Positions 1 to 10,031 of a stretch of 18,566 nt of DNA are shown piece by piece (position 1 is the first letter of the stretch; the number at the start of each line of letters is the position of its first letter). Made by a program: the position numbers and the translations under genes. The stretch comes from Darksidea phi (Eukaryota; Ascomycota; Dothideomycetes; Pleosporales; Lentitheciaceae). The notes beneath the pieces were generated by a model, which was not told where the DNA came from, ran no database searches, and saw only the letters and a program-made list of their open reading frames with translations. The stretch lies in assembly GCA_030770425.1 (NCBI GenBank), contig JASJFT010000412.1, forward strand, positions 1 to 18,566, given 5' to 3'.

Positions 1-1246
1 AGTACTTTAAGAATAAGTTATATATTATATTTAAAGATATTAACTTAAAGAGACTAGTAGAATAGAAGATTATATATTTTAAGTAGACTAAATCTATTAT
101 TATATATATATCTAAGTTTAAATAACTCGTAACTAAGATCTAGTAAAGAGAAGTAGCCCTTATATTATACTACTATAAAGGACTAAAGAATAATATTTAA
201 TATAAAATAATTTAAATAGATAGACTATAAACTATATAAGAGATAATTAAATAAACTATTAGAATTAATAATAATCTTTACCTCTAGAACTAAGAAAAGA
301 AAGAAAAGGTTAGATTTTATAAAAAGAAAAAAGAAGAAAAATACTATAGATTAGAGCTAATAGTTCTAAAGACTAGTCTAGAGTCTAAAAAAGAGAAATA
401 GAATTCTAAGAAGTAAGAGCTCTACGAGAAATAAGTATACTTTAAATATAAAAAATAAGAATACCTAGTAAAAGACTATAAGTTAGGTTTAAAAAAAGAG
501 AAATCTTAATATACTTAGTAGGATAAGAGGGATAAAGTAGCTATAATATAAGAATATAATACTATATATTAAATAACTTATATATATAACTAGTATAAAA
601 TATACTATAAAGCTAAATTAAATACTAGCTATTAGCTATAAAAATAATAGATAACTATAACTTAGAAGTCTTAGAAAAGAGTTTTATTCTTACTAGAAGT
701 ATAAGAAGAAGTATCTAAGAAAGGCTTATTTATAAAGTAGAAAGACTTTAATAATACTATAGATATACTATTATAAATAGTTAATAATAATAATAAGTCC
801 TTAGAATTAGAAGATAAAAATCTAGTTATAATATATAAGAATACTAGATATTTATAAATAATTCGACTATTTAAAGAAAAAATAGAATTAATATTAAAAC
901 TTAATATAACTTATACCTAAGTCTTATAGTTTATAGAAAAAACTATAATATCTCTTATAATATAAAAGATTTATAAAGAATAGTCTAGATTTTATTTAAT
1001 ATATCGACTATTTAAAGATTTTAAATAATAAATTAAATAAAATTTTATCATTATAGATCTTATACCTAACTAAGAAACTTAGAAAGAAATATAGTATATT
1101 ATAAAAATAGTTAATAAGAAATAACTATAATATATAGTAATTAAATAATAGATTTCTATAAGAACGACCTTTATAAAATATAATAATTAGAGATATAAGA
1201 TTAATCTAGAGAATAATTTATAATATAAAATAAGATATTTAGTATA

Positions 1247-1680
1247 ACGTATTTTATAAGCGAGCTACGTATATAAGCGAGCTACGTACCCCAAAATATA
1301 CCGAAAAATTAAAAATCTATACCTTTATATCTCTATAATAACCTATTAAGAATCTTTTAAATTTTAATAGAATATAGATAGTAGCGAGATAAAGAGGATA
1401 TTAAATTCCTAAAAGTTAAAAATTAATATTCCTTAAGATAGCCGTATTTTGGCCCCTAAATTTAAGAGATTTTACCTTTTCTTTAATATCTTATATACTA
1501 TTAATTTTTAGCTTTTAGGAATTTAATATTCTCTTTATCTAGCTATTATCTATATTCTATTAAAATTTAAAAGATTCTTAATAGGTTATTATAGAGATAT
1601 AAAGGTATAGATTTTTAGTTTTTTAGTATATTTTAGGGTACGTAGCTCGCTTGTATACGCAGCTCGCTTATAAAATACGT
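1247..1680. mobile_element. Foldback MITE, 434 bp, TA target duplication (Tc1/mariner-like)
   Basis: This is a non-coding, hairpin-like element. The two arms, 1247-1428 and 1499-1680, are 182 bp each, pair without indels and enclose a 70-bp loop. Both ends read ACGTATTTTATAAGCGAGCT inwards. It is flanked by TA at 1245-1246 and 1681-1682. The minus-strand copy B has the uninterrupted site with a single TA at 14300-14301, so both boundaries and the target duplication are directly supported. TA duplication is typical of the Tc1/mariner superfamily, but no transposase is present and the family is inferred. Each arm carries two adjacent 17-bp repeats just inside the terminus (1255-1271 and 1272-1288; mirrored at 1639-1655 and 1656-1672), possibly old transposase-binding sites. 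It is less completely mutated than its surroundings, keeping four CpA/TpG sites. Confidence 0.92.
1255..1288 (+). repeat. Subterminal 17-bp tandem repeat of the MITE, left arm
   Basis: There are two perfect adjacent copies of TATAAGCGAGCTACGTA, at 1255-1271 and 1272-1288. The inverted counterpart in the right arm is at 1639-1672, with three CpA-type differences. Repeated subterminal motifs of this kind often bind the transposase that mobilises a MITE; that role is an inference here. The motif is far more GC-rich than the surrounding DNA. Confidence 0.85.
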
Positions 1681-4600
1681 TACTTTAAAATCGTATAGAT
1701 CTTATATATATAAAGAAAATATAAACTTTATAAAAAAGTAAAATAAAAAAATAATTACTATCTAGTAAAAGACTATAATAAAAGGATTATCTAAGTAATT
1801 ATACTAAAGATAGTATATAAATAGTAATAATCTAAAAACTAGTAATAGAAGAGATATATAAGAATTATACTAGAACTACTTCTACTATTAAACTATATCT
1901 TAGAAAGACTATAGTATAAATACCCGAAGAATAAATATTTAAAGTATATCTAGACTAAGATTAATATAAAATACTAGTTAAAGAAGATAAGAATTTAAGA
2001 AACTAGAGAATAGAATTATATTTATATCTAAGAAATCTACTAAGAAAGAATAATTACTACCTTAATTAATAGTAGAGCTATAAGAAACTTTATTAATAAG
2101 AACTTTATCTAATAAATAAAGATTCTTTAATAAAAGAAATAATACTCTAGTATTATATATACTATTAAAGAAGAACCCTTTAATAAACCTATAATATATA
2201 AAACTAGAGATAAACTCTATCTATATAAATAGAAAAAAGAAAATAAGATACTTAATATTATTAAAATATTAAAAGACTAAAATATAATCTTAAGAATACT
2301 ATAGTTATAAGAAGCTAACTTCTATATTAAGTAGATAAACTAATAAGTAATATTTTTATAAAGAGCTAACGTAACTAAAGAAAAAGACTATAGTATTCTA
2401 GAATAATATAAGAAGTAGAAGGTATTATTTATAGAATTAAAGAAAAGTCTACTCTAGTACTAGTTCTAGAATTATACGATTCTACTATAAGAAGAAAAAA
2501 CTCTAGGATTTAGACTAATCTATAAGTTAACTAAAGAAGAAAAAAAAATTATAGTAAAATATTTTAAAGATAATCTTATAAAAAGGTATATTTAATACTT
2601 AAATTTATTTATAGAATATCTAGTTCTCTTTATATCTAAGAAGAGTACTATAGAACTATAATTATATATTAATTACTAAATACTTAATAATATTATAATT
2701 AAAAATTAATATCTTTTATCTCTAATATTAGAGATATAAGACTAATTAAGAAAAGCTAAATAGTTTATATAACTAAATATCCGAAATATATACTACTAGA
2801 TCTAAATTAAGAAAGATAAAGAATAAAAGATAGTCTTTAAAACTAAGAAAGAACTATATAAATACTAAGTAATATCTTTTAAACTTACTAATATATCTAT
2901 AATATTTTAGAAATAAATTAATAATATTTTATAAAGTTATCTTAACTAATTTATAATAGTATACCTTAATAATATTCTAATCTACTCTAAAACTAAAGAA
3001 GAATATAAAGAATATATAAAAAAGATTCTATAAGTACTTAAAAAAGTATAATTATATTTTTATTTATAAAAATATAAATTCTATATATAAGAAATAAAGT
3101 TTCTAGATTTTATTATTAAACTAGAAGAAATTAAAGTAGACCTAAAATAAATTAAGAAGATTAAAGAATAGCCTATACTATAGAATCTTAAGAAACTATA
3201 ATTATTTCTAGAATTCTATAACTTTTATTAAAAACTAATACTATAATAGAGTATAATAATAGTACTACTTATATAACTTATAAGAAAAGATTAATCCTTT
3301 AAATAGAAGAAAAAATACTAATAAGTTCTTAAAAAGATTAAAGAATAGTTTATTAAAAAATCTATAATTAAAATATATAACTCTAAAGAACTCTTAATTA
3401 TTAAAACGGACGTATTAGATTATATAATAGGAGTAGTACTACTATAAAAAGATAATAAAGGTAATCTTCGACTAGTATACTACTTCTTATAAAAAATATT
3501 ACTAGTCGAACTTAACTATAATATCTATAATAAGGAGTTATTAGTAATTATAAAAGTTTTAAAAGAATAAAGATCTAATCTATAAGAATTAAAATACCTT
3601 ATTATAATCTATATAGATTATAAGAATCTAATAGAATTCTTAATAAATAAACTACTAATTAGAAGATAGATATAATAGGTATAAATCCTTATAACTTATA
3701 ATATTAGAATTATATATACTAAAGGATTAGATAATAAATAAGTAGATACGCTTAGTAGAAGACCTAATTACTAAAGAATAGAGAAATCTAGTATAATAAT
3801 TCTTAAACTATAGCTAGACGGAATAATTACTTATAACCGCCTAAAGTTAGTAAAAATATAAGAAATAATACTTAAACTAGAAGGGAATAAATAGACTTAA
3901 TAGATCTAAATAGCTACTATAGAAGTAATAAACGAATAAAATAAAATTTAAAAAGTAATCTAAGAAAAGAATAAAATTATTTATATATTCTAAAAAGTCT
4001 ATATATCTAAGATAATACGAAAAGAATTTATTAAATAGTATTATAAAGTACTAGTAGAAAAGACTCTTAAATAACTAATAAGAATATATTATTTTCTATA
4101 TATTAGATAAATAGTAATATAAGTTCTTTTAGAATATATAGACTATTACTATAATAAATATACTAGATATATACCCTATAGAATACTATAACTAATAAAA
4201 AATATAGAAGAATTATAGAAGATTATAACTATAAACTTTATTATATAACTATTATATTTAAAGAAACTAATAATAGAAGTATTCTATAATACTATACTAG
4301 TAGTAGTAAATAAGTTTATTAAATATATATACTTTATCTTATATATAGATAAGAAAAATACTATAAAATAATTAGTCTATACTCTACTAAGATACGTATT
4401 TAGTAAATATAGAATACTAGATAAAATAATCTTAAATAGAAATATTAAGTTTATAATAAAGTTTTAGTAAACTCTTATAGCTAAACTAGAAACTAAGTAT
4501 AGTATATTAACTACGTACTACCTATAAATAGATAGATTAATAGAATAGATAAATTAAATAGTAGAATAATATCTTAGATACTATCTAAACTATTATTAGA

Positions 4601-5395
4601 ATAATTAGATTATACTTTTATTTATAATATAATTTATATATAATAGTTTATAATATAATATAATAAAGATAATACTCTTCTTTATAAATTATAGAATTAA
4701 ACTAAAAATATATAAGAAATCTAGGTAACTTTAATTCTATAGCTAGAATAGAGAAGAAATAGTAAAAATTATTCTATAAATATACTAATAACTTAAGAAG
4801 GACGTAGAATTTCTTTAAAATAGAATAAGTAAGTACTATAATAAGAAGTAAAAAGAAGTACCTACTTTTAAAGAGGGAGAAAAGGTATAGTTATTAAGAA
4901 AAAATATTAAGAGTAAGTAATCTAATAGTAAACTAGATTATACTAAGATCGATCTTTATAAAATTAAAAAATAAGTCTTATTTATAAACTATTAACTAAG
5001 ACTATCTTTATAAATAAAAATCTATTCTATATTCTATATTAGCTTACTAGAAAAGATATTATAAGATATCTAACTAGTAGTATATAAAGTAGATATATAT
5101 AGAGAGAATCTTAAAAAATAAAAAGTAAAAGAAATTCTAAATAAAGATATTAGAAATAGAAAAAACTACTATTTAATCTAATAGTAGGGAATAAATAAAA
5201 ATAGAAAACTATAGAAATAAATCTAAAAATCTAAAGATAATCTTAATTATTTTAAGAAACTTATAAAATACTAAAACTATAATTCTAAAGAAAATCTAGA
5301 GATAAGATAAGTTTATTTTATAATAAGTTAAGAAAATTAATACTATCTATAAAAAGATATAAGATATTTAATAAACTAGAAGAAATAATATTATT

Positions 5396-5932
5396 TATAA
5401 TATTATAAACGATATCTAGAGTAGTTAAAGAAACCTCTAGATTCTTCTACTACTCTAGTTAACGAAGCTCTACCTTCTTAGTATTAAGTTCGGCCTTAAG
5501 AGTATAAGATTACCTAGCTACTTTTTTATTAAAAAACTCTTTCTATTTCTTTAAATCTTAAACTTTTATCTATATATTAGATAACTCTTAATTAAACTTA
5601 GTTATATAACGAAGTAGTTTCTTATAATACTCTTTAACTATCTATAATTAAGTTTAAAGTTTCTCTTATAAATAGTTAATAGATTATTCTAATATATATA
5701 AGTTTATATATATAAGTTATAATTAAAAATAGATACTTAGCTATAAAAATTCTAAATAACTAATAAAAATTTCGTATATTTACGTAAATATAAGCCTTAT
5801 AGTACTTATTTTTATTAGAAAAAATAATATAGAATACCTCTAGCCTACTATACTAAGAATAAGAAAATATTTTAGAACTATTATAACTAATATAGTTAAT
5901 AAGTATAAGATATTCTTTAGTTTTATAAGAAA
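5396..5932 (-). pseudogene. Antisense coiled-coil reading frame between pol and 3' LTR of element A
   Basis: The minus strand carries a frame of about 180 codons, opposite in direction to gag-pol, in the internal region between the chromodomain and the polypurine tract. Reading RIP-type TAA/TAG as Gln or Trp, its second half is rich in Glu, Lys, Gln and Leu with heptad-like spacing, for example KVQDLKKQKEFF and KKVELRQLEQQKNLEV. The same frame, with only substitutions, is present in copy B at 10032-10568. A 1-bp indel between the copies falls just upstream of the shared stretch, so the N-terminus is uncertain. I do not recognise the protein. AT-rich DNA easily yields Lys/Leu/Ile-rich translations and TGA cannot occur here, so lack of other stops is weak evidence; the coiled-coil pattern is the main argument. 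An antisense accessory gene is my best reading, and a chance frame is the alternative. Confidence 0.42.
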
Positions 5933-6018
5933 TTATAAAGAAAGAAAGGTATAACTTAAAAAGATTCTAAGCTAATACTAATATAATTAAATTCTAAATC
6001 TAGAATAACCTCTAAGTT

Positions 6019-6041
6019 AAAGATTTAAAGAGAAAAGATAG
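6019..6041 (+). other. Polypurine tract of element A
   Basis: A purine-dominated run, ending AAAGAGAAAAGATAG, lies directly before the 3' LTR start at 6042. This is where plus-strand DNA synthesis is primed in LTR retrotransposons. Copy B has the equivalent run (minus strand, about 9924-9946) at the same place relative to its LTR, which supports both the tract and the LTR boundary. Confidence 0.75.
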
Positions 6042-6469
6042 TATTATAAATTATATATAAACTATAGAATAATAACTAATAGAGATATCTAAGATAAAAT
6101 CTATTATAGATTCTAATAAGAAATATAATATAGACCTTATAATTAGAGAATAGAAAGTTATATAATAGATCTATAAATTTATAAACCTTAGTAAATATAA
6201 ATTCTATAAATTTATAGATTTATAGATTAATAGATTTATAAAAATATAGAACTATAGATTCTATAGATCTAAGAAAACTAAATTAATATATAATAATTAC
6301 GAATCTTCTAGATAGTCTTCTTTCTATATAGTTAATTCGAATCTAGATTAATCCTTATCTATTAATATAATTAAACTATTATCTACTTATTTTTACTTCT
6401 TCTTTTCTATCTTAAGTATAAACCCTAAACGAGGCTAAATAATCTATTAGACCTAGACCCTATTTAATA
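6042..6469 (+). repeat. 3' LTR of element A (428 bp)
   Basis: The LTR begins TATTATAAAT and ends CTATTTAATA. Undoing CpA/TpG loss at the tips gives the expected TGTTA...TAACA inverted ends. It aligns along its length with the reverse complement of both B LTRs (9471-9923 and 16057-16449). Its middle (about 6168-6240) is a run of near-palindromic variants of CTATAAATTTATAG, which makes this part prone to slippage. It has the 36-bp segment that is missing from B's 5' LTR and a single copy of the 24-bp unit that is doubled in B's 3' LTR. Confidence 0.88.
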
Positions 6470-6691
6470 AAAATCTTAGTTATACCCTTTAGTCTTTATA
6501 ATATACTAGTATTCTTTTAGAACTATATTAATTATATTCTTTATAATCTATTAGACTATATCTATATTATATATCTTAATAATATCTTAGTCTACTTAGA
6601 AAATAGAAAAGAATATTAAAAGTATATCTAAGAAGTAGTTTAGAGATTAATTAATACTAGTCTTTAAATTAATATTTATAAATATAATATA
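6470..6691 (+). pseudogene. Reverse transcriptase fragment of a different gypsy element (X)
   Basis: One frame beginning right after A's LTR reads LVIPFSL, then NILVFFQNYIN, then YLNNILVYLENRKEY, ending near INIYKYNIV. These are decayed forms of the Ty3/gypsy RT signatures MPFGL, NAP-FQ, YLDDILVYSEN and the KCEF-like end of the palm. The catalytic Asp codons are AAT AAT within 6572-6583. Differences from A and B in this domain (for example ILVY-EN against ILIYS) show that it belongs to another family. The upstream part is cut by A exactly at 6470. Downstream, the expected YLG motif does not follow, so the fragment ends around 6691 where the sequence assigned to element C begins. Confidence 0.85.
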
Positions 6692-7441
6692 GTATAGTAG
6701 TAAAGAGAGTCTTCTAATTAAGTATTAAAGGCTTAGGTAAGCGACGAAACGTTAGACTAAGCTCCGAAGAGTAATTATCTAGAAGTATCTTTAGTTAGAG
6801 TTCGTTATATATTCTATTATATAGTAAATAGAGAAAATAGTTTAATTTAACTAATTATAGCCGTCTATTCTATTAACCCTTCTCTTCTATTTTTCTAACT
6901 ATAAGTTATAAGCTCTACTATTCTATCTCTAATATATCTATATACTATAGTTATTAATAACGTCTATAAGACTTCCGACGGTCTATTAGACTAGAGTAGA
7001 GAGAAGAGTTAGATAAAAAGATAGTAGAATTAGAAGTTTTACTATAACCTTAAGGCTTAATCGATAATATCTAGATATAATAAATACTAGATACTATAAA
7101 TAGATATATATAGACTTAGGATAATATAATAATATATTAGATAAAGTAATTAAAATAAGGAATAATAGTATTATAAACTAATATTAGATAATAATAGAAG
7201 ATTCTTAAAAGAGAGATACTTAGTCGGAATATTTTAGAAATTCTAGTAAAAGAAATTATAGGGGATTCCTAAAAGAGAAGTATATAGCTAGAATATTTAG
7301 AAATCTTAGTATAAGATTAAGAAGAATAGTATAACTCTCTATTAGACCTTATCTATTAGTAAAAAGAGAAAAAGAATATAATAATACGAACTACTAGTAC
7401 TATAGCGTAGTTATTAGATTAGAAGACTAATACTAGTATTA
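6692..7441. other. Unassigned segment upstream of the C gag frame; probable LTR/leader of element C
   Basis: No gene is recognised in these 750 bp. The part 6720-7070 holds islands richer in G and C than the surroundings (for example AAGCGACGAAACGTTAGAC near 6740 and TTCCGACGGTC near 6974), unlike the coding relics on either side. Its position, between a truncated RT and a gag frame, is what a 5' LTR plus leader of element C would occupy, but I could not fix TG...CA ends, a primer-binding site or a second LTR copy. The C gag frame may start within the last 200 bp of this segment, since frame 2 continues upstream through 7262. Confidence 0.4.
7199..7310 (+). repeat. Degenerate two-copy direct repeat, period about 65 bp
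   Basis: The stretch GATTCTTAAAAGAGAGATAC followed by a TTAGAAATTCTAGT-like end (about 7200-7247) recurs as GATTCCTAAAAGAGAAGTAT with a similar end (about 7264-7310). Copies differ by substitutions and small indels. It lies just upstream of, or at the start of, the C gag frame and may be a leader or N-terminal coding duplication. Confidence 0.55.
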
Positions 7442-9470
7442 GTAGATTTAGACGAAATAATAATACCGACTAGCTTATAGAGGTAAAGAAGGTATATAAG
7501 AATAATATCTTTTAAAAAATTAAGAATACTAGATATACCCTTTTATTATTATTACTATACTTAATTAAAACTTTATTAGTTAATATTTAAGATAGTACTA
7601 GCTAGCTTTAAATAATTATCCTTTAAATACCCTTAGTTAAGTAACTAACTACCTCTTAGATAAGAAGAAAACTTATTTAATAAAGAAAAAGAAAAGATTT
7701 CTAAAGTTAAAGACTTATTATTTATTAATATACCTACTAGTACCTTAGAGTAAGACTAGTCTAAAAAAGAAAAAAGTAAGAAGAAGAAAAAGAAGGTAAA
7801 GTATAATTAGAAGGAAAGATATTTAATCTAATTAATTTAGAAAGAGTTAGGAAAGAAGGGTATTTAAAAGAGTTATTAGTCCTATACTAGAGTTAATAAA
7901 GTTAGCTTAAATAATAGCTCTAAGAGTAAGAATAAGTTAGATAATAATAAAGATAATATAATAGACTATAAACTTTACTATTTAGAACTTTAAAAGAAGA
8001 AGCCTAAGAAGTTATTAGTACTAGTATTTAATCTACTAATTCTTAGGATAGCTACTATTCTAATTATAGACTAACCCTAGTAATTAATTAGTAAAAAAAT
8101 AAATATTTATTTTCTATTTTTATTATACGATTCTAATATACTATTATTTACTAGTATAGATATTATATAGTTTCTAGAAGACTATAAGTTTAGTATAGAT
8201 AGAGTAGAATAAAATAAGTAGAATAAGAAGAAGTTCCTTCTTTATTTTTATAATTTATTTCGAAGAGTATATATTATTAAGATATATTATTATATATCTT
8301 TAATATAAATTTAGACTATATTTAAATTAATACTCTAAAAGAAATATATTAGTAAAGATATTAAGTAGTAGAAGACTATCTATACCTTTTTTAAATTATA
8401 ACTAATAAAAATCTATTAGTTACCCCTTCTACTTAACGAATACTATTACTAGTTCTTAATATATAATAGTAGAGTATTAAACTAATTATAGATTATAAAG
8501 ATTAAGCTTAGATAGCTATTCTTTAAAGGGTTAAAGTATAATAACTAGATAATAATTATATTTAGTATAGATAAGAAGTACTAACTAGTTAATAAAAATA
8601 TATATTTCTTTAAGTTAAAGAAGATATACTAGTACCTTTAATTATTATATAAATAGAAAGAAGCTATACTTATATTAAGTCTAGATACTAGTTTAGTAAC
8701 TAGCTAGCTAGCGCGTAGAAAGATTAAAGCTTATACTAAGTAGTAGCTTCTCTACCTAGCTAAGTTTATATATTCTTAGTAATAAAAGTCCGTAGTACTA
8801 TTAAGAAGATTAATAGTAATTACTTAACTACTATCTAATTCTTAGATTAAGTAGCTTATTAATAGTATAAAAGAATTAGTTTTAACCTAATAGTAGTTTA
8901 ATATCTAATAATAGAGTATCTTTATAACCTAATTAATATTTATATAAGAGAATAATTAATACTATACTTTCTATAAACTAGTTAAATCTACTCTTTATCT
9001 TAAGTATAACGATAGATTATATATAAGCTTCTATAATTAGATATAAAACCTAAAGATAAATATATAAATAATTAATAATTAGAAGTTTTAAAAGGTAGAG
9101 TATATTATTTATAACTTAATAAACTATTAAATCTAAGAATACCTTCTATAGAGGAAACTTCTTAATAATAGCTAGTATTATAAGAAGAAGAATAAGAAGA
9201 CTAGCTAGTTCGAATAATACTACGGTCTATTTTATCTTTATAAAGAAAAGCTTTATAGCTAAAGACCCTATATTATTCTTAATAATATATAAAAGTATCT
9301 TATTTCTTAAATAACGAAGTACTATAGAGTAATCGATATAGAGTTAGTAAAATTATTTATTAATATAAAAGGGCTTAATAGAAAGAAGAACTACCTAGTA
9401 ACTAGTAGTAACGCGAATACTATCGAAATAGTAAATAATACTACTAATAATAGGTCGTTAGTCCTTAAAA
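7442..9470 (+). pseudogene. gag relic of element C, first part (interrupted by element B)
   Basis: A single frame runs without frameshift to the insertion point of B. Reading TAA/TAG as former Gln or Trp, it has a low-complexity basic N-terminal part with a Lys run near 7763-7800, then FTSIDII-FLEDYKF at about 8150-8190, followed by LLYFYNLFRRV and, further on, a long helical region. The F-G-(x)-FLEDYE pattern followed by an Arg-rich segment is typical of capsid-like gag proteins of fungal gypsy elements, so I call it gag by pattern; no search was possible. It continues in the same frame at 16455 once B and one TAAAA are discounted, and there meets a retropepsin domain. The start codon is not identifiable; 7442 is a conservative limit. 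Confidence 0.72.
9466..9470. other. Target site duplication of element B, left copy (TAAAA)
   Basis: TAAAA lies immediately outside B's 3' LTR and is repeated exactly at 16450-16454 outside its 5' LTR. A 5-bp duplication is normal for Ty3/gypsy integrases. It shows that B is complete and that the C sequences on both sides were once contiguous. Confidence 0.9.
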
Positions 9471-9923
9471 TATTAAATAGAGTCTAGGTCTAATAGGTTA
9501 TTTAGTCTTATCTAGGGTTTATACTTAAGATAGAAAAGAAGAAGTTAGAATAAAAAGATAATAATTTAATTATATTAATAGGTAAGAATTAATCTAGATT
9601 TAAATTAACTATAAAAAGAGAAAGACTATCTAGAAGATTTATAGTTATTATATATTAATTTAGTTTTCTTAGATCTATAGAATTTATAACTTTATACCTT
9701 TATAAATTTACTAATTTATAGATTTATAAATCTATAAAATCTATATTTATTAAGGTCTATAAATCTATATTTATTAAGGTCTATAAATCTATAGATCTAT
9801 TATATAACTCTTTATTCTTTAATTATAAGGTCTATATCGTACTTCTTATTAAAACTAATAATAGACTCTATCTTAGATATCTTTATTAACTATTATTTTA
9901 TAGTTTATATATAATTTATAATA
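9471..9923 (-). repeat. 3' LTR of element B (453 bp)
   Basis: In plus orientation it starts TATTAAATAG and ends TTTATAATA, corresponding to TGTTA...TAACA before mutation. It aligns with the 5' LTR at 16057-16449 and with A's LTR. It is 60 bp longer than the 5' LTR, fully explained by a perfect tandem duplication of 24 bp (9741-9764 and 9765-9788) and by 36 bp (9645-9680) that the 5' LTR has lost. Confidence 0.92.
9741..9788 (-). repeat. Perfect 24-bp tandem duplication in B's 3' LTR
   Basis: Two identical 24-bp units, beginning CTATATTTATTAAGGTC, stand head to tail. A's LTR and B's 5' LTR have one unit each, so the duplication arose in this LTR after insertion. Identity of the two units suggests that it came late, after or near the end of mutation by RIP. 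Confidence 0.88.
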
Positions 9924-9946
9924 CTATTTTCTCTCTTTAAATCTTT
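9924..9946 (-). other. Polypurine tract of element B
   Basis: On the minus strand a purine-rich run ending AAAGAGAGAAAATAG directly precedes the 3' LTR. It is equivalent to the tract at 6019-6041 in element A and would prime plus-strand synthesis in an active element. Confidence 0.72.
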
Positions 9947-10031
9947 AATTCGGAGGTTATTCCGGATTTAGTATTTAGCTATATTAGTATTAGCTTAAAA
10001 TCTTTCTAAGTTATATCTTCTTTTTTTATAA

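Larger units (their letters stand above)
3..5274 (+). pseudogene. gag-pol polyprotein relic of element A (gag, PR, RT, RNase H, IN, chromodomain)
   Basis: This is the remnant of a single gag-pol frame, now full of TAA/TAG codons where Gln or Trp codons once stood. Landmarks read directly: a CCHC zinc knuckle at 438-485 (Cys and His codons now TAC/TAT); a protease DSGA site reading NSRA at 2068-2079; the RT catalytic YLDD reading YLNN at 2962-2973, followed by ILIYS; the RNase H TD motif at 3406-3411 and an ELNY-IY-KELL motif from 3508; integrase catalytic residues at 4234-4236 (Asp to Asn), 4435-4437 (Asp to Asn) and 4543-4545 (Glu kept); and a C-terminal chromodomain at 5131-5271. All pol motifs share one frame, and the zinc knuckle joins it once the MITE and one TA are discounted. 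The gag N-terminus is outside the window. The terminal TAA at 5272 may be a real stop or a former CAA. Confidence 0.93.
1..6469 (+). mobile_element. Element A: RIP-inactivated Ty3/gypsy chromovirus, 5' end outside the window
   Basis: This is an LTR retrotransposon of the Ty3/gypsy chromovirus type. It can be followed from inside gag, through zinc knuckle, protease, reverse transcriptase, RNase H, integrase and chromodomain, to a polypurine tract and a 3' LTR ending at 6469. By alignment with the complete copy B (9471-16449, opposite strand), base 1 corresponds to about 15545 in B, so roughly 510 bp of internal sequence and the 5' LTR lie to the left of the window. CpA/TpG depletion is nearly complete, which marks it as a RIP relic. 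It carries a MITE at 1247-1680 that B lacks, and an 18-bp deletion near 4050. It abuts a fragment of a different reverse transcriptase at 6470, so it was inserted into that older element. The 5-bp flank on the right is AAAAT; its partner cannot be seen. Confidence 0.93.

Noticed and set aside
1247..1680. The large hairpin as a replication origin, a terminator or an RNA gene.
   Set aside because: The TA duplication and the empty site in B show a transposon insertion; nothing suggests transcription.
1..5274. Use of an alternative genetic code in which TAA/TAG encode Gln.
   Set aside because: Stops replace Trp as well as Gln positions, catalytic Asp codons are also mutated (GAT/GAC to AAT/AAC), and ATG is missing. 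These all follow from CpA/TpG mutation, not recoding.
6168..6240. CTATAAATTTATAG-like repeats as a CRISPR array or centromeric satellite.
   Set aside because: They are short, irregular, without spacers, and lie inside the LTRs of A and B at matching positions.
7442..9470. A DNA-transposon transposase (hAT, Crypton or similar).
   Set aside because: No DDE or tyrosine-recombinase motif was seen, while the FLEDYE pattern and the in-frame link to a retropepsin support gag.
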